Source: Armatimonadaceae bacterium (GTDB lineage Bacteria; Armatimonadota; Armatimonadia; Armatimonadales; Armatimonadaceae). From it: a stretch of DNA of 37,102 nt. The DNA lies in NCBI GenBank assembly GCA_030447685.1, contig JAUJOK010000019.1, positions 1 to 37,102 on the forward strand. Reading direction: 5' to 3'. The notes beneath the pieces are model-generated. The model was not told the origin of the DNA, ran no database searches, and worked only from the letters and a program-made list of their open reading frames with translations. This document shows, piece after piece, positions 25,510-32,967 of this stretch. Numbering within the stretch: the first letter of the stretch is position 1; each line of letters opens with the position of its first letter. Both the position numbers and the translations under genes were made by a program.

Positions 25510-26139
25510 CTAAAGACGGCGGCGCGCTCCGGCCCAGTGCTTGGCATAGTAGGACTTGTTCAGCGAGTCCACCCGGACACCACTGCGTGAGGAGGCGGCA
25601 TGGATAAAATTGCCGTTCCCGATATAGATGCCGACATGGGAGACGCCGCGCTTATACGTGTTCTTGAAAAACACCAGATCGCCGGGCCTGAGCGCGCTTT
25701 TTTCTACCGGCGCACCCTGGCGATATTGCGCGGAAGCGGAGCGGGCAATAGGCTTTCCGGCTTTGTCGAACAGATAGGACGTGAAGCCGGAGCAGTCGAA
25801 CCCGCCCCGTCCCCGCGCACCGAATCGGTACGGCGTGCCACGATAGGCCAGTGCATTGCGTATCAGGCGGCTGGTGCGGGAGGGACGCTGCGGGGGCGCT
25901 GCGGCGGCAGCTTTCGGCGCGGGACTGACGGCGATAAATTTCAGAACGCGGGCCGGGCGATCCGGGGACAGATGCTTGACTGGTTCGACGTACTCCAGGC
26001 CGGAAGAAGCGGCGGGGGGAGGGGCGACCTGGGCGGGAACAACCGTGGTTGCGGACAAAGAAGAAGCCACGATAGCAGTGGCGACGAAGCTGCGGAGACA
26101 AACAACGAGCATCGTCTGCGGGTTACGCAGAATCCTCAA
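25510..26139 (-). CDS. Secreted NlpC/P60 family cell-wall peptidase
   Basis: Predicted gamma-D-glutamyl-diaminopimelate type endopeptidase acting on peptidoglycan outside the membrane. Using the TTG at 26139 (GGAAGG eight bases upstream) the product has 209 residues: signal peptide at 1-37 ending near VVPAQA-like VVPAQ, a Pro/Ala linker, and the C40 domain from about 92 with NALAYRGTPYRFGARGRGGFDCSGF (Cys116), LRPGDLVFF and GVSHVGIYIGNGNFIHA (His168, third polar residue His180). A TTG at 26157 and an ATG at 26112 are alternatives. It stands alone, 117 bases upstream of the deacetylase in the same direction. Confidence 0.93.
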   Translation of the reverse strand: MRILRNPQTMLVVCLRSFVATAIVASSLSATTVVPAQVAPPPAASSGLEYVEPVKHLSPDRPARVLKFIAVSPAPKAAAAAPPQRPSRTSRLIRNALAYRGTPYRFGARGRGGFDCSGFTSYLFDKAGKPIARSASAQYRQGAPVEKSALRPGDLVFFKNTYKRGVSHVGIYIGNGNFIHAASSRSGVRVDSLNKSYYAKHWAGARRRL

Positions 26140-26157
26140 ACTTTCACTTCCTTCCAA

Positions 26158-26653
26158 GGCGCAGAGCCTTTTGTCCCTATCGGGCGCAAATTTGTGAAAT
26201 TCCTCACAAGCTGCGCCGCGAAACCGTCGATCTGATTTAACTGAGGTGTGGTCAGCGCCGGTGGAGGTCGCGGCGGCGGGGAACCTGTGCTGCCGAGGGG
26301 TAGTGTATCTCAGATGGAGCCTCCTGTCAAACTCGACGGGTCAATTTCTTAGTATACAAATTTATTAAACCTGCTTCTTATCCTACAAAGATGCGGCGAA
26401 AGGTCATTTACAGGTATAAATTGACCATGCGACAGCAAAATATTGCAGGTTCCTACGGAAATCCGCGCTATTTATGTATTTTCAAGCATTTTACGTTTCA
26501 TGGTAAAAAAGCGAGGGGTAAGACAAAATGCCATAAAGGCAACAGCGACGGGGCGCTGGCGGCAGGGGCGGCGGTTGTGGAAGCCGTCGCACAGATCCCC
26601 AAAAGAAAACATGCGTGTCCGAGCGGCACGTAACCGGCAGCAAGGAGAAGGAT
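26158..26653. other. Divergent AT-rich intergenic region
   Basis: About 500 bases between the leftward peptidase gene and the rightward glycine-rich lipoprotein gene. The centre (26340-26520) is AT-rich and carries a leftward -10-like TATACT (26357-26352) without a good -35. The peptidase leader (26158-26340) is GC-rich and can fold, but does not match a riboswitch consensus I know. Short open frames at 26391-26633 lack ribosome sites. No gene is called. Confidence 0.5.
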
Positions 26654-27064
26654 ATGCCGAAATGGCTAATTGCCGCAATAGCGGCGGTAGGTGTGCTGGG
26701 TATGACCGCTGGATGCGGCAACCAGGATGACGATGCGGGGACTGGTGCAGGCGGCGGTACTGGTACCGGCGGCGGTGGAGCCACAGGCGGTGCTGGCGGC
26801 GGCGCGGGCACGACCGGCGGCGGCGGCGCAGGCACTGGTACCGGCGGAACCACGGGCGGCGGTGCGGGCATGGGCACCGGCACGACCGGTGGAACTGGGG
26901 GAGCGATGGGCGGACCTACGGGAGCCGGCGGCGCGGGTGGTACGGGCACCGGTGGCACAGGTACGACACCTCCAGGACCTGCCGGAGCCGGTGGGGCCAC
27001 AGGTGGCGCAGGTGCGACGGGCGGTGCTGGCGGCGCGACAGGCGGCGGCGGCACCACGCGGTAA
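26654..27064 (+). CDS. Glycine-rich lipoprotein
   Basis: A 136-residue exported protein. The ATG at 26654 follows AAGGAG at good spacing (an upstream in-phase GTG lacks one). The signal peptide MPKWLIAAIAAVGVLGMTAGC ends in a lipobox-like Cys21, followed by an acidic NQDDD sorting-type patch and about 110 residues made almost only of Gly, Thr and Ala (GTGGG, GGAGG units, one TTPPGP). The region is encoded by GGC/GGT-rich minisatellite-like DNA. It is not collagen-like, because the every-third-glycine phase is not kept. First of three neighbouring glycine-rich genes; probably a flexible surface-exposed component, function unknown. Confidence 0.8.
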   Translation: MPKWLIAAIAAVGVLGMTAGCGNQDDDAGTGAGGGTGTGGGGATGGAGGGAGTTGGGGAGTGTGGTTGGGAGMGTGTTGGTGGAMGGPTGAGGAGGTGTGGTGTTPPGPAGAGGATGGAGATGGAGGATGGGGTTR

Positions 27065-27104
27065 CGTGGCGGCACGTTCTCACAGATAAGCAAGGAGGTA
27101 CGTA

Positions 27105-27677
27105 GTGACCAAGCGATCTATGGCAAACGGCTGGGCTGTGGCAGGAGCGACGCTCCTGCTGGGCGGCGCGGCGCTGATAGGGCCGGCGGCGCAGGCTCAA
27201 GGCGGCAGCGGCGGTGCAGGAGGTGCGGGCACCGGGCAGAACAATCGTCAACGGGGTGGTGGCGGCAGCGGCCAGCAAGGCGGCGCTTTTGGCCAGAGTG
27301 GTCAGGGCGGCAGCGGCCAGCAGGGCGGCGGCCTCGGCCAGGGCGGTGGCAGCTTCGGTGGTGGCACTGGTGGCGGCATGCAGGGTGGCGGCGGTATGGG
27401 AATGGGCATGATGATGCAGCCCGTAGTGACCGCTACCGACCGTTACGTGTTCGTGTTGCGGGGCGGCACGCTGTACCAGTTTGATGTCAACGGTCTGCGC
27501 CTGCTGGCCCAGACCCAGCTACCCGCAGGCGGCGGCGGTGGCCGTGGCGGTATGGGTGGCGGTGCCGGGGCTGGTGGCGGCTTCGGTGGTGGCACTGGTG
27601 GCGGCGCGGGTTCTGGTGCTGGTACCGGCGGTGCCGGTGGCGGAACCTCAGGCGGCGGCGCGACTACTACGCCGTAA
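27105..27677 (+). CDS. Secreted glycine-rich protein with a central beta segment
   Basis: A 190-residue exported protein. The GTG at 27105 has a strong AAGGAGG six bases upstream. The signal peptide runs to about residue 32 (LLLGGAALIGPAAQAQ, cleavage after AQA). Gly/Gln/Ser-rich repeats (GGSGQQGG) occupy 33-105, a non-repetitive part ATDRYVFVLRGGTLYQFDVNGLRLLAQTQLP lies at about 110-140, and a Gly/Ala tail follows. The central part looks like one blade of a quinoprotein-type propeller, as seen in small secreted proteins of Planctomycetes and Armatimonadota. It follows the lipoprotein gene by 40 bases, so they form an operon ended by the hairpin at 27706. Confidence 0.8.
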   Translation: MTKRSMANGWAVAGATLLLGGAALIGPAAQAQGGSGGAGGAGTGQNNRQRGGGGSGQQGGAFGQSGQGGSGQQGGGLGQGGGSFGGGTGGGMQGGGGMGMGMMMQPVVTATDRYVFVLRGGTLYQFDVNGLRLLAQTQLPAGGGGGRGGMGGGAGAGGGFGGGTGGGAGSGAGTGGAGGGTSGGGATTTP

Positions 27678-27705
27678 GCGCCTTAAGTTCCTCGGTTTAT
27701 CTGCA

Positions 27706-27745
27706 GCCCCGGTTCTGTTGCAAAATAGAACCGGGGCCGTTTCTT
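27706..27745 (+). terminator. Intrinsic terminator of the glycine-rich operon
   Basis: A perfect 11-bp stem GCCCCGGTTCT/AGAACCGGGGC with a 10-base loop, followed by CGTTTCTTT. Confidence 0.8.
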
Positions 27746-27759
27746 TGCGCGCCTGCTTC

Positions 27760-28119
27760 TCAGTCCGCGCCGCCGCCAGTGCCGGTGCCCGTCGCGCCGC
27801 CCGCGCCGCTTGTTGTGCCCACATCTCCCGGAGCGCCACCAGCGCCGCCGCCGATTGCGCCGGTGCCGCCGATGCCGCCTGCGCCCATCACGCTGCTGGC
27901 TCCGGTGCCGACGCCGGGTGAATTGTTAAAACCGCGCGGAAGATCGGTGTCCAGAACGATGCCAGCGTCCCCGGCCCCCAGGTCTCCGACACCGGGGTTG
28001 TTCGCGCCGGGATTGCCGGATGCGCTCGGATCGTTGCCGGGTCGCGTTGCCGGGTCGTAGGCCGCGTCGCCGCCTTCCGTCACTTGCTGCTGCTGCTGCT
28101 GTTCGTTCGTGTCCGCCAT
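27760..28119 (-). CDS. Glycine-rich protein with polyglutamine start
   Basis: A 119-residue protein starting MADTNEQQQQQQVTEGG, then an Asp/Asn/Pro/Gly segment (PGNDPSASGNPGANNPGVGD) and a Gly/Thr/Ala-rich second half like that of the two neighbours on the other strand. It has no signal peptide, so if real it stays in the cytoplasm or is exported another way. AAAGGA lies about 11 bases before the ATG. The Gln run is encoded by a CAG/CAA repeat that could vary in length. It is convergent with the glycine-rich operon; low complexity prevents family assignment. Coding is likely because the start region is non-repetitive and well formed. Confidence 0.6.
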   Translation of the reverse strand: MADTNEQQQQQQVTEGGDAAYDPATRPGNDPSASGNPGANNPGVGDLGAGDAGIVLDTDLPRGFNNSPGVGTGASSVMGAGGIGGTGAIGGGAGGAPGDVGTTSGAGGATGTGTGGGAD

Positions 28120-28206
28120 GGTTGTGGTTGTCCTTTCCCTGCGGGAACCGCTCGTCTGTTGTATACCCTGCGGTGTCGGCCCTCACGCCCCGTCCCCGAA
28201 GAAGCA

Positions 28207-28418
28207 GCCCTCACCCCCTGCCCCTCTCCCGCAACGGGTAGAGGGGTGCCTGTAGCGTTACCAACCCCGGCTTCGCGCGTTACCGAGGGAATGCCCGGTA
28301 ACGTTACCCGTCCCGGCTCCGCACTACGGCTATTCTCCTTGCTCTCGTGCGAAGCCGGGGCCGCTCCCGTGGCAGGCCCCCCTCTCCCCTCGGCGGGAGA
28401 GGGGCAGGGGGTGAGGGC
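28207..28418. repeat. MITE-like inverted-repeat element, left of glgB (212 bp)
   Basis: The ends GCCCTCACCCCCTGCC and GGCAGGGGGTGAGGGC form a long inverted repeat, each followed inward by a CCTCTCCC...GGGAGAGG hairpin; the centre holds CCCCGGCTTCGCGC and its partner GCGAAGCCGGGG. No reading frame of note. It fills the gap between the glycine-rich gene and glgB. Related to 30594-30786. Confidence 0.8.
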
Positions 28419-28442
28419 TTTTTCGGGCCACGGGTGTGAGGG

Positions 28443-30524
28443 CTAAACCGGGGCCATTACCTGCGCGCTGCGGCTGGGCAGGTATATCTGGATGCTCTGG
28501 TTTCGCCCGTACATCGGGGTGTGCTGGAGGGGATAGACGATGTTTTCCGCGCTTCGGCCCGGCCCGGCGTAGCGCGTGTCGTCGGTGTTGAGCACGACCC
28601 GGTAATCGGCGGCGTCCGGCACGGGAATACGCAGGTCGGCGTAGGATTCGGTCGGGTGGAAGTTGAAGGCGAAGACGAGCGGGCCGCGCCGGTACACCAA
28701 TTGGCGCGTGTCCTCGTGGAGCGCAAGCTGCTCGATCAGCGGGTCGTGGAGCAGGTGGAACCTTTTGTCCAACGCTTGCATCGCCTGGTCGAACTCGTTC
28801 AGGCCCTGGTAGCGCAGCGATGGGTTATCAGCGAGCGACCATTGGCGGCGCGCGTACTGGAACGAGAACCCGTTGCCTTCGCGCGGAAAGTCCACCCATT
28901 CGGGGTGCCCGAACTCGTTGCCGATGAAGTTCAGATACGCCTCCCCGGCCAGGCTGAACGTAACCAGGCGGATCATCTTGTGCAGCGCGATTCCCCGGTC
29001 CACCACCACGCTTCCGCCGGAGCCGACGCCCATTCCGTGGTACATCTCCCGGTCGATAAGCTGAAACGCCAGCGTCTTGTCGCCGACCAGGGACTGATCG
29101 TGGCTTTCCACATAGCCGACATGCTTTTCCCCGTGCCGCCGGTTCAGCAGCGTGCGGTAGATGTCGCCCAGATCCCACTCCTCGTCGCGCTTTTCCTTGA
29201 TCAGCTTGATCCAGTAGTCGGGGACGCCCATCGCCAGCCGGTAATCGAAGCCCAGGCCGCCCTCGGCGGCGGGCCGCGCCATGCCGGGCATCCCCGAAAC
29301 ATCCTCGGCGATGGTGATTGCATCCGGCCTCACGGCGTGCGCCAGATCGTTCGCTACCTGAAGGTACGCCACGGCGTCCTCGTCCACATTCGCGCCGAAA
29401 TAGTCCCCGTAGGTGGTGAAGACGCGGGCCAGACCGTGATCGTGGTAGAGCATGCTGGTGACGCCGTCGAAGCGCAGGCCGTCGAAGCGGAACTCCTCCA
29501 GCCAGAAGCGCACATTACTGAGCAGAAACCGCTGCACCTCGTACTTGGCGTAGTCGAAGAGCATCGAATCCCAGGCCGGGTGCAGGCCGCGCGCGTCGTC
29601 ATGGAAATACTGGTACTGCGTACCGTCGAACCGGTTCAGCCCTTCGTTGGTATTTTTAACTGCGTGGCTGTGGACAATGTCCAGCAGTACCAGGATGCCC
29701 TCCGCATGGGCCGCATCGATCAGGGCTTTAAGCTGCTCCGGCGTCCCGAATCGTGACGATACGGCGTAAAAGCTGCTGACATGGTAGCCGAACGAGCCAT
29801 AATAGGGGTGTTCCATCACGGCCATAAGCTGGATAGCATTGTAGCCGAGAGCGCGAATGCGCGGCAGCGTCTGCTCGCGGAACTCATCGAACGTGCCGAC
29901 GCGGCCTTCTTCCAGCGCCATGCCAACATGGGCCTCATAAATACGAAGCCCCTCCCCGGCGGGCAGAGCAGGGGAGTTATTGGCAAACCGGTATGGCTCC
30001 GAAGGCATCCAGAACTGCGCCGCAAAGTCTTTGGTCGTTTCGTCCTGAACCACACGGCGAGCGTAGGCGGGAATCCGATCCATCCCGCCGGAGCCGCTGA
30101 CCACATGAACTTTTACCCGGCTGCCGTGCGTCAGCCGATCCGCGTAGCTTTCGTCGGGCAGGAACCGGCTCCAGACGCCATAATCATCACGCTCCAGCGG
30201 GTGGCTGCCCCGATCCCACCCGTTGAAATCGCCGACAAGCCGCAGTGAGTGCGCGGCGGGTGCCCATTCGCGGTACCAGACGCCGGGAACGCCATTTTGC
30301 TCGCCCCGCAGGCGACGTTCGCCGCGATGGAACCCGAAAAAGCGATGCCCCTGGCTGATCGGTCCCAGCAGTCCGCCGTCCCGCTCGATACGCTCGCGCA
30401 GTCGCTGATAGTGCGCGTACCGGCGTCGCAGCGCGTCGGCATAGGGTTCCAGCCAGGGGTCACGGGCGATAAGTGCGGTTCCCGCGTCGTGGTGGGCGCT
30501 GGCGCTGCTGCTGTCTGCGTTCAT
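28443..30524 (-). CDS. glgB: 1,4-alpha-glucan branching enzyme (GH13, eukaryote-like type)
   Basis: Makes alpha-1,6 branches in glycogen in the cytoplasm. The 693-residue protein starts at ATG 30524 with GGAGAAGG eight bases upstream. It has an N-terminal helix bundle, a CBM48-type domain (YREWAPAAHSLRLVGDFNGWDR), the GH13 barrel and a C-terminal beta domain. Barrel motifs are DIVHSHAVKNTNEGLN, the nucleophile in RFDGVTSML (about residue 351), the acid/base Glu in TIAEDVSGMPG (about 404) and ESHDQS (about 477). VTSML, EDVSGMP and the HPEWVDFPREGN block mark the GH13_8 type found in eukaryotes and some bacteria rather than the E. coli type. No other glycogen gene is nearby. MITE-like repeats flank it on both sides. 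Confidence 0.96.
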   Translation of the reverse strand: MNADSSSASAHHDAGTALIARDPWLEPYADALRRRYAHYQRLRERIERDGGLLGPISQGHRFFGFHRGERRLRGEQNGVPGVWYREWAPAAHSLRLVGDFNGWDRGSHPLERDDYGVWSRFLPDESYADRLTHGSRVKVHVVSGSGGMDRIPAYARRVVQDETTKDFAAQFWMPSEPYRFANNSPALPAGEGLRIYEAHVGMALEEGRVGTFDEFREQTLPRIRALGYNAIQLMAVMEHPYYGSFGYHVSSFYAVSSRFGTPEQLKALIDAAHAEGILVLLDIVHSHAVKNTNEGLNRFDGTQYQYFHDDARGLHPAWDSMLFDYAKYEVQRFLLSNVRFWLEEFRFDGLRFDGVTSMLYHDHGLARVFTTYGDYFGANVDEDAVAYLQVANDLAHAVRPDAITIAEDVSGMPGMARPAAEGGLGFDYRLAMGVPDYWIKLIKEKRDEEWDLGDIYRTLLNRRHGEKHVGYVESHDQSLVGDKTLAFQLIDREMYHGMGVGSGGSVVVDRGIALHKMIRLVTFSLAGEAYLNFIGNEFGHPEWVDFPREGNGFSFQYARRQWSLADNPSLRYQGLNEFDQAMQALDKRFHLLHDPLIEQLALHEDTRQLVYRRGPLVFAFNFHPTESYADLRIPVPDAADYRVVLNTDDTRYAGPGRSAENIVYPLQHTPMYGRNQSIQIYLPSRSAQVMAPV

Positions 30525-30593
30525 GGGGCCTTCTCCGAAGTGGGCGTCGTTACCTGGTTCCGCTACCCGGATAGTACCCGGTTTTGCCCGCAA

Positions 30594-30786
30594 GCCCTCA
30601 CCCCCTGCCCTCTCCCGCAGACGGGGAGAGGGGTGCCTATTACGACAGCGGCCCCGGCTTCGCGCCCTGCCGGGTTCTCTTGCCTTCGTGCGCGGCCGGG
30701 GTTGGTAATGCCACAGGCACCCCTCTCCCACCGCGAAGCGGAAGCATGGGAGAGCACCTCGGCAGACCGAGTGTGGGGGTGAGGGC
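30594..30786. repeat. MITE-like inverted-repeat element, right of glgB (193 bp)
   Basis: It has the same termini as 28207-28418 (GCCCTCACCCCC ... GGGGGTGAGGGC), the same CCTCTCCCGC/GGGAGAGGGGTGCC hairpin and a GGCCCCGGCTTCGCGCCC core. The right arm carries an extra segment (GCGAAGCGGAAGCATGGGAG). The surrounding 420-base gap (30525-30944) otherwise shows small hairpins (GGGGTGAGGGCGTCACCCC near 30800) and no gene. Confidence 0.8.
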
Positions 30787-30944
30787 TTCTGCGGGCAATC
30801 GGGGTGAGGGCGTCACCCCTTTAGGGGCAAAAATGCCGGGATTCGGAAAAACCGGTTAATTTGCGCGGGAAAGGTTCCCGACCGTGTGTAGGATAGTAGT
30901 ACCGAAACGACCGGAGCGGCGTAGTCTCCGGGAAGGACGAGATT

Positions 30945-31238
30945 GTGCGACTAACCCTGCTGGCCTTTTGTGTTCTGTCCGTGTTCGCCGGAGCCGTTTC
31001 CGCCGCGCCGCCGCGCCGACCCGCTGCTGCCGCTGCCGTCGTCTACACGGCGGATGTTATCGGCTATGTCACTGCCCGGCAGGTTCAGGCCGCACGGAGC
31101 GAGGGGCTGCCGGTGAGCGCGCTGGATGTCCGTCAGCGCCAGCTTCTTCCCAAAACCGCCCCGACCACGCGTATCAAGTTTTTCAAGAAGGGCAAGGGGC
31201 GCTACGGTGTGCTGCTTATCGCGCCGCCTTCCAGGTAG
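30945..31238 (+). CDS. Small secreted protein (97 aa)
   Basis: Not recognised. The GTG at 30945 follows GGGAAGGA seven bases upstream. A clear signal peptide (MRLTLLAFCVLSVFAGAVSA/APP, cleavage after residue 20) precedes a mature part of 77 residues: an Ala/Pro stretch, VVYTADVIGYVTARQVQAAR, LDVRQRQLLPKTAPTTRIKFF and a basic KKGKGRYGVLLIAP end. The mature protein is basic and probably beta-rich. It is a single-gene unit with its own terminator. Confidence 0.75.
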   Translation: MRLTLLAFCVLSVFAGAVSAAPPRRPAAAAAVVYTADVIGYVTARQVQAARSEGLPVSALDVRQRQLLPKTAPTTRIKFFKKGKGRYGVLLIAPPSR

Positions 31239-31286
31239 AAGAATACAAGCCGTAGAGCGTGCCGCAGCAGACCAGCAATGAGAGAA

Positions 31287-31322
31287 CCGGGCCGGGGATA
31301 ATCATCCCCGGCCCGGTTTTTT
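31287..31322 (+). terminator. Intrinsic terminator of the small secreted protein gene
   Basis: A perfect 13-bp stem CCGGGCCGGGGAT/ATCCCCGGCCCGG, a 4-base loop and TTTTTT. Confidence 0.9.
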
Positions 31323-31330
31323 GCGTTTCG

Positions 31331-31613
31331 TTAAAAGGGCAGGCTCATCTGTTCGTAGGCGCGCCTGGGCAGGCGCTTCCTGGGGGACGGGCTGGCCGCC
31401 TCGGGCGCGACTTCGGTATAGCCTTTTTTGCGCTTTTCCGCAATCAGTTTTCCGTGGCTTTGCGCGCCCCGGCCTCGTCGTCAAGGTTTTTGTCTGGGTC
31501 TGCCCCGCCGTTCCGATACGTCCGAACCGCACGGTCTGGGCAGCGCCGTCGAGGGCGATACTCCAGAACTTATGTGACTGCCCTTCGGAAAAGTGAAACA
31601 TGCGCAGGCTCAT
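31331..31613 (-). pseudogene. WGR-domain protein with two frameshifts
   Basis: From ATG 31613 (AGGA upstream) the product reads MSLRMFHFSEGQSHKFWSIA and continues with VRFGRIGTAGQTQTKTL, the start of a WGR domain (the nucleic-acid-associated module of PARPs and bacterial MolR-like proteins). One missing base after AAAACCTT moves the real continuation to another frame (DDEAGARKATE), and a second in GGAAAACTG restores LIAEKRKKGYTEVAPEAA and a basic tail ending EQMSLPF at 31331. The corrected protein of about 94 residues is complete, with LIAEKxKKGYxEV as the domain end. Both lesions lie in homopolymers, so sequencing error is a real alternative. An ISAs1 copy lies 84 bases upstream of its start. 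Confidence 0.8.
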
Positions 31614-31697
31614 GCCCCGGTTCCTGTCGTTACTGTAAGGATTTATGCAACGGTTTCGCCGAAGGACCGATGGTTTCTGCTGGCGGTGCGGTTCAGG

Positions 31698-32902
31698 CAG
31701 GGTCATTCAGTTTTCTTTCTAGTTCTGTTATACTTACGGCAACGCTATCTTGATGAGGTTTGCTGGTGACGGAATCGGGTTGTCGTCCTTTAGTGGACGT
31801 GCTCTCGGAAGTGAAGGATTTTCGCAAGAGTCAGGGCAGACGCCATCCTTTAGGAGCGGTGCTTGCTCTTGCCTGTGCCGCAACTGTGCGGTTACAAGAG
31901 CTACGCGCTATGGCCGACTGGGGCAAAAACTACGGCAAGGAACTGGCACAGGCACTGGGCTTCCCCGGTGGTAGAACACCTTCGGTGGGCACGCTGCACA
32001 CGATCTTTCGCCACCTGGACAAGAAGGACTTGGAGGCAAAGCTTTCTGCCTGGGCACAGTGCGTTCTGAAGCATTCACAGCCGACGAAAGCGGCAGTGGT
32101 TGCCCTGGATGGCAAAACGCTGCGCGGCAGCCAGTGCCAGGGAGCCTGCGACGTGCATCTGTTGTCGGCGGTCAGTCATGGCCTGGGACTGACACTATTG
32201 CAAGAAGCGGTTTCCGACAAGACCAATGAGATTGGGGCCGTGGAGGAGGTACTCAAGGCTTTAGTGTTGGAGGGGCGCGTGGTGACGATGGACGCACTGC
32301 TCACGCAGCGCAAAGTCGCCGAGACCATAGTGGACAAGGGGGCACTTCGTGATGCTCGTCAAGAACAATCACCCTATCCTGCACCGTAGCTGATGCTTCT
32401 TTGCCAGCCCGAACTTGTTTGAACCCGTGCTGCACCGAGCCAGCAGCAGTGACCTGAGCCACGGAAGAGTCACGGTGCGGCGTCTTAGGCGCGCCGATGT
32501 ACCTGCCGGGTATCTGGACTCCCCCACGTCGCTCAGGTGTTCTGCCTGAGGCGGCGCGTGCAGCATAAGAAGAGCGGCGGCAAGCGGCAGGAAGAGACGA
32601 TCTATATGGCCTTACCTGGTTTGTCGCCGCAGGAGGCCAGTGCAAGCGTCTCCTGTCGCTGCTGCGCGCCACTGGCACATCGAGAACAAGAGCCACTATG
32701 TACGCGATGTCACCTTTGATGAAGACCGCTCCCAGGTGCGCTGCGGCAGCATTCCTCAGGTGCTGGCAGCCATCAGGAACACCTGCATCGGCCTGATGCG
32801 AAACAGCGGCTACAAGAACATTGCCGCCGCCTGCCGCTACCACGCGGCACAGCCACACGCCGCGCTCGCACTGCTGGGTATACGGAAAACTGAATGACCC
32901 TG
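31698..32902 (+). mobile_element. ISAs1-family insertion sequence, 1205 bp
   Basis: The ends are perfect 18-bp inverted repeats, CAGGGTCATTCAGTTTTC (31698-31715) and its complement (32885-32902). A perfect 10-bp target duplication GCGGTTCAGG flanks it (31688-31697 and 32903-32912). Size, ends and transposase fit the ISAs1 (H-repeat) family. Intact borders indicate recent arrival. Confidence 0.95.
31766..32897 (+). pseudogene. ISAs1-family transposase, multiply frameshifted
   Basis: The N-terminal two thirds are intact from about the GTG at 31766: VLSEVKDFRKSQGRRHPLGA, VVALDGKTLRGS (first catalytic Asp), HLLSAVSHG and VVTMDALLTQRKVAETIV (second Asp). Near 32340 a lost base in a G-run sends translation out of frame; the correct HFVMLVKNNHPILH continues in another frame and then stops. 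The C-terminal part is readable in pieces: VFCLRRRVQHKKSGGKRQEE, LSPQEAS, then HWHIENKSHYVRDVTFDEDR (catalytic Glu) and SIPQVLAAIRNTCIGLMR, ending at 32897 inside the right end. At least three frame changes make it inactive, despite perfect element ends; it could still be moved by a helper copy. Confidence 0.9.
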
Positions 32903-32967
32903 GCGGTTCAGGCACGGTCATTTCCCCTTCGTCCCTTCAGAACCTTCAGCATAGGAGGGCAGCCGCT

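Noticed and set aside
26158..26340. Possible c-di-AMP (ydaO) or c-di-GMP riboswitch in front of the NlpC/P60 gene or the glycine-rich lipoprotein gene
   Set aside because: Peptidase genes are classic ydaO targets and some short pieces looked similar, but the conserved core blocks could not be placed in order on either strand.
28521..29756. A 411-codon plus-strand frame opposite glgB
   Set aside because: Antisense of conserved GH13 motifs, no ribosome site.
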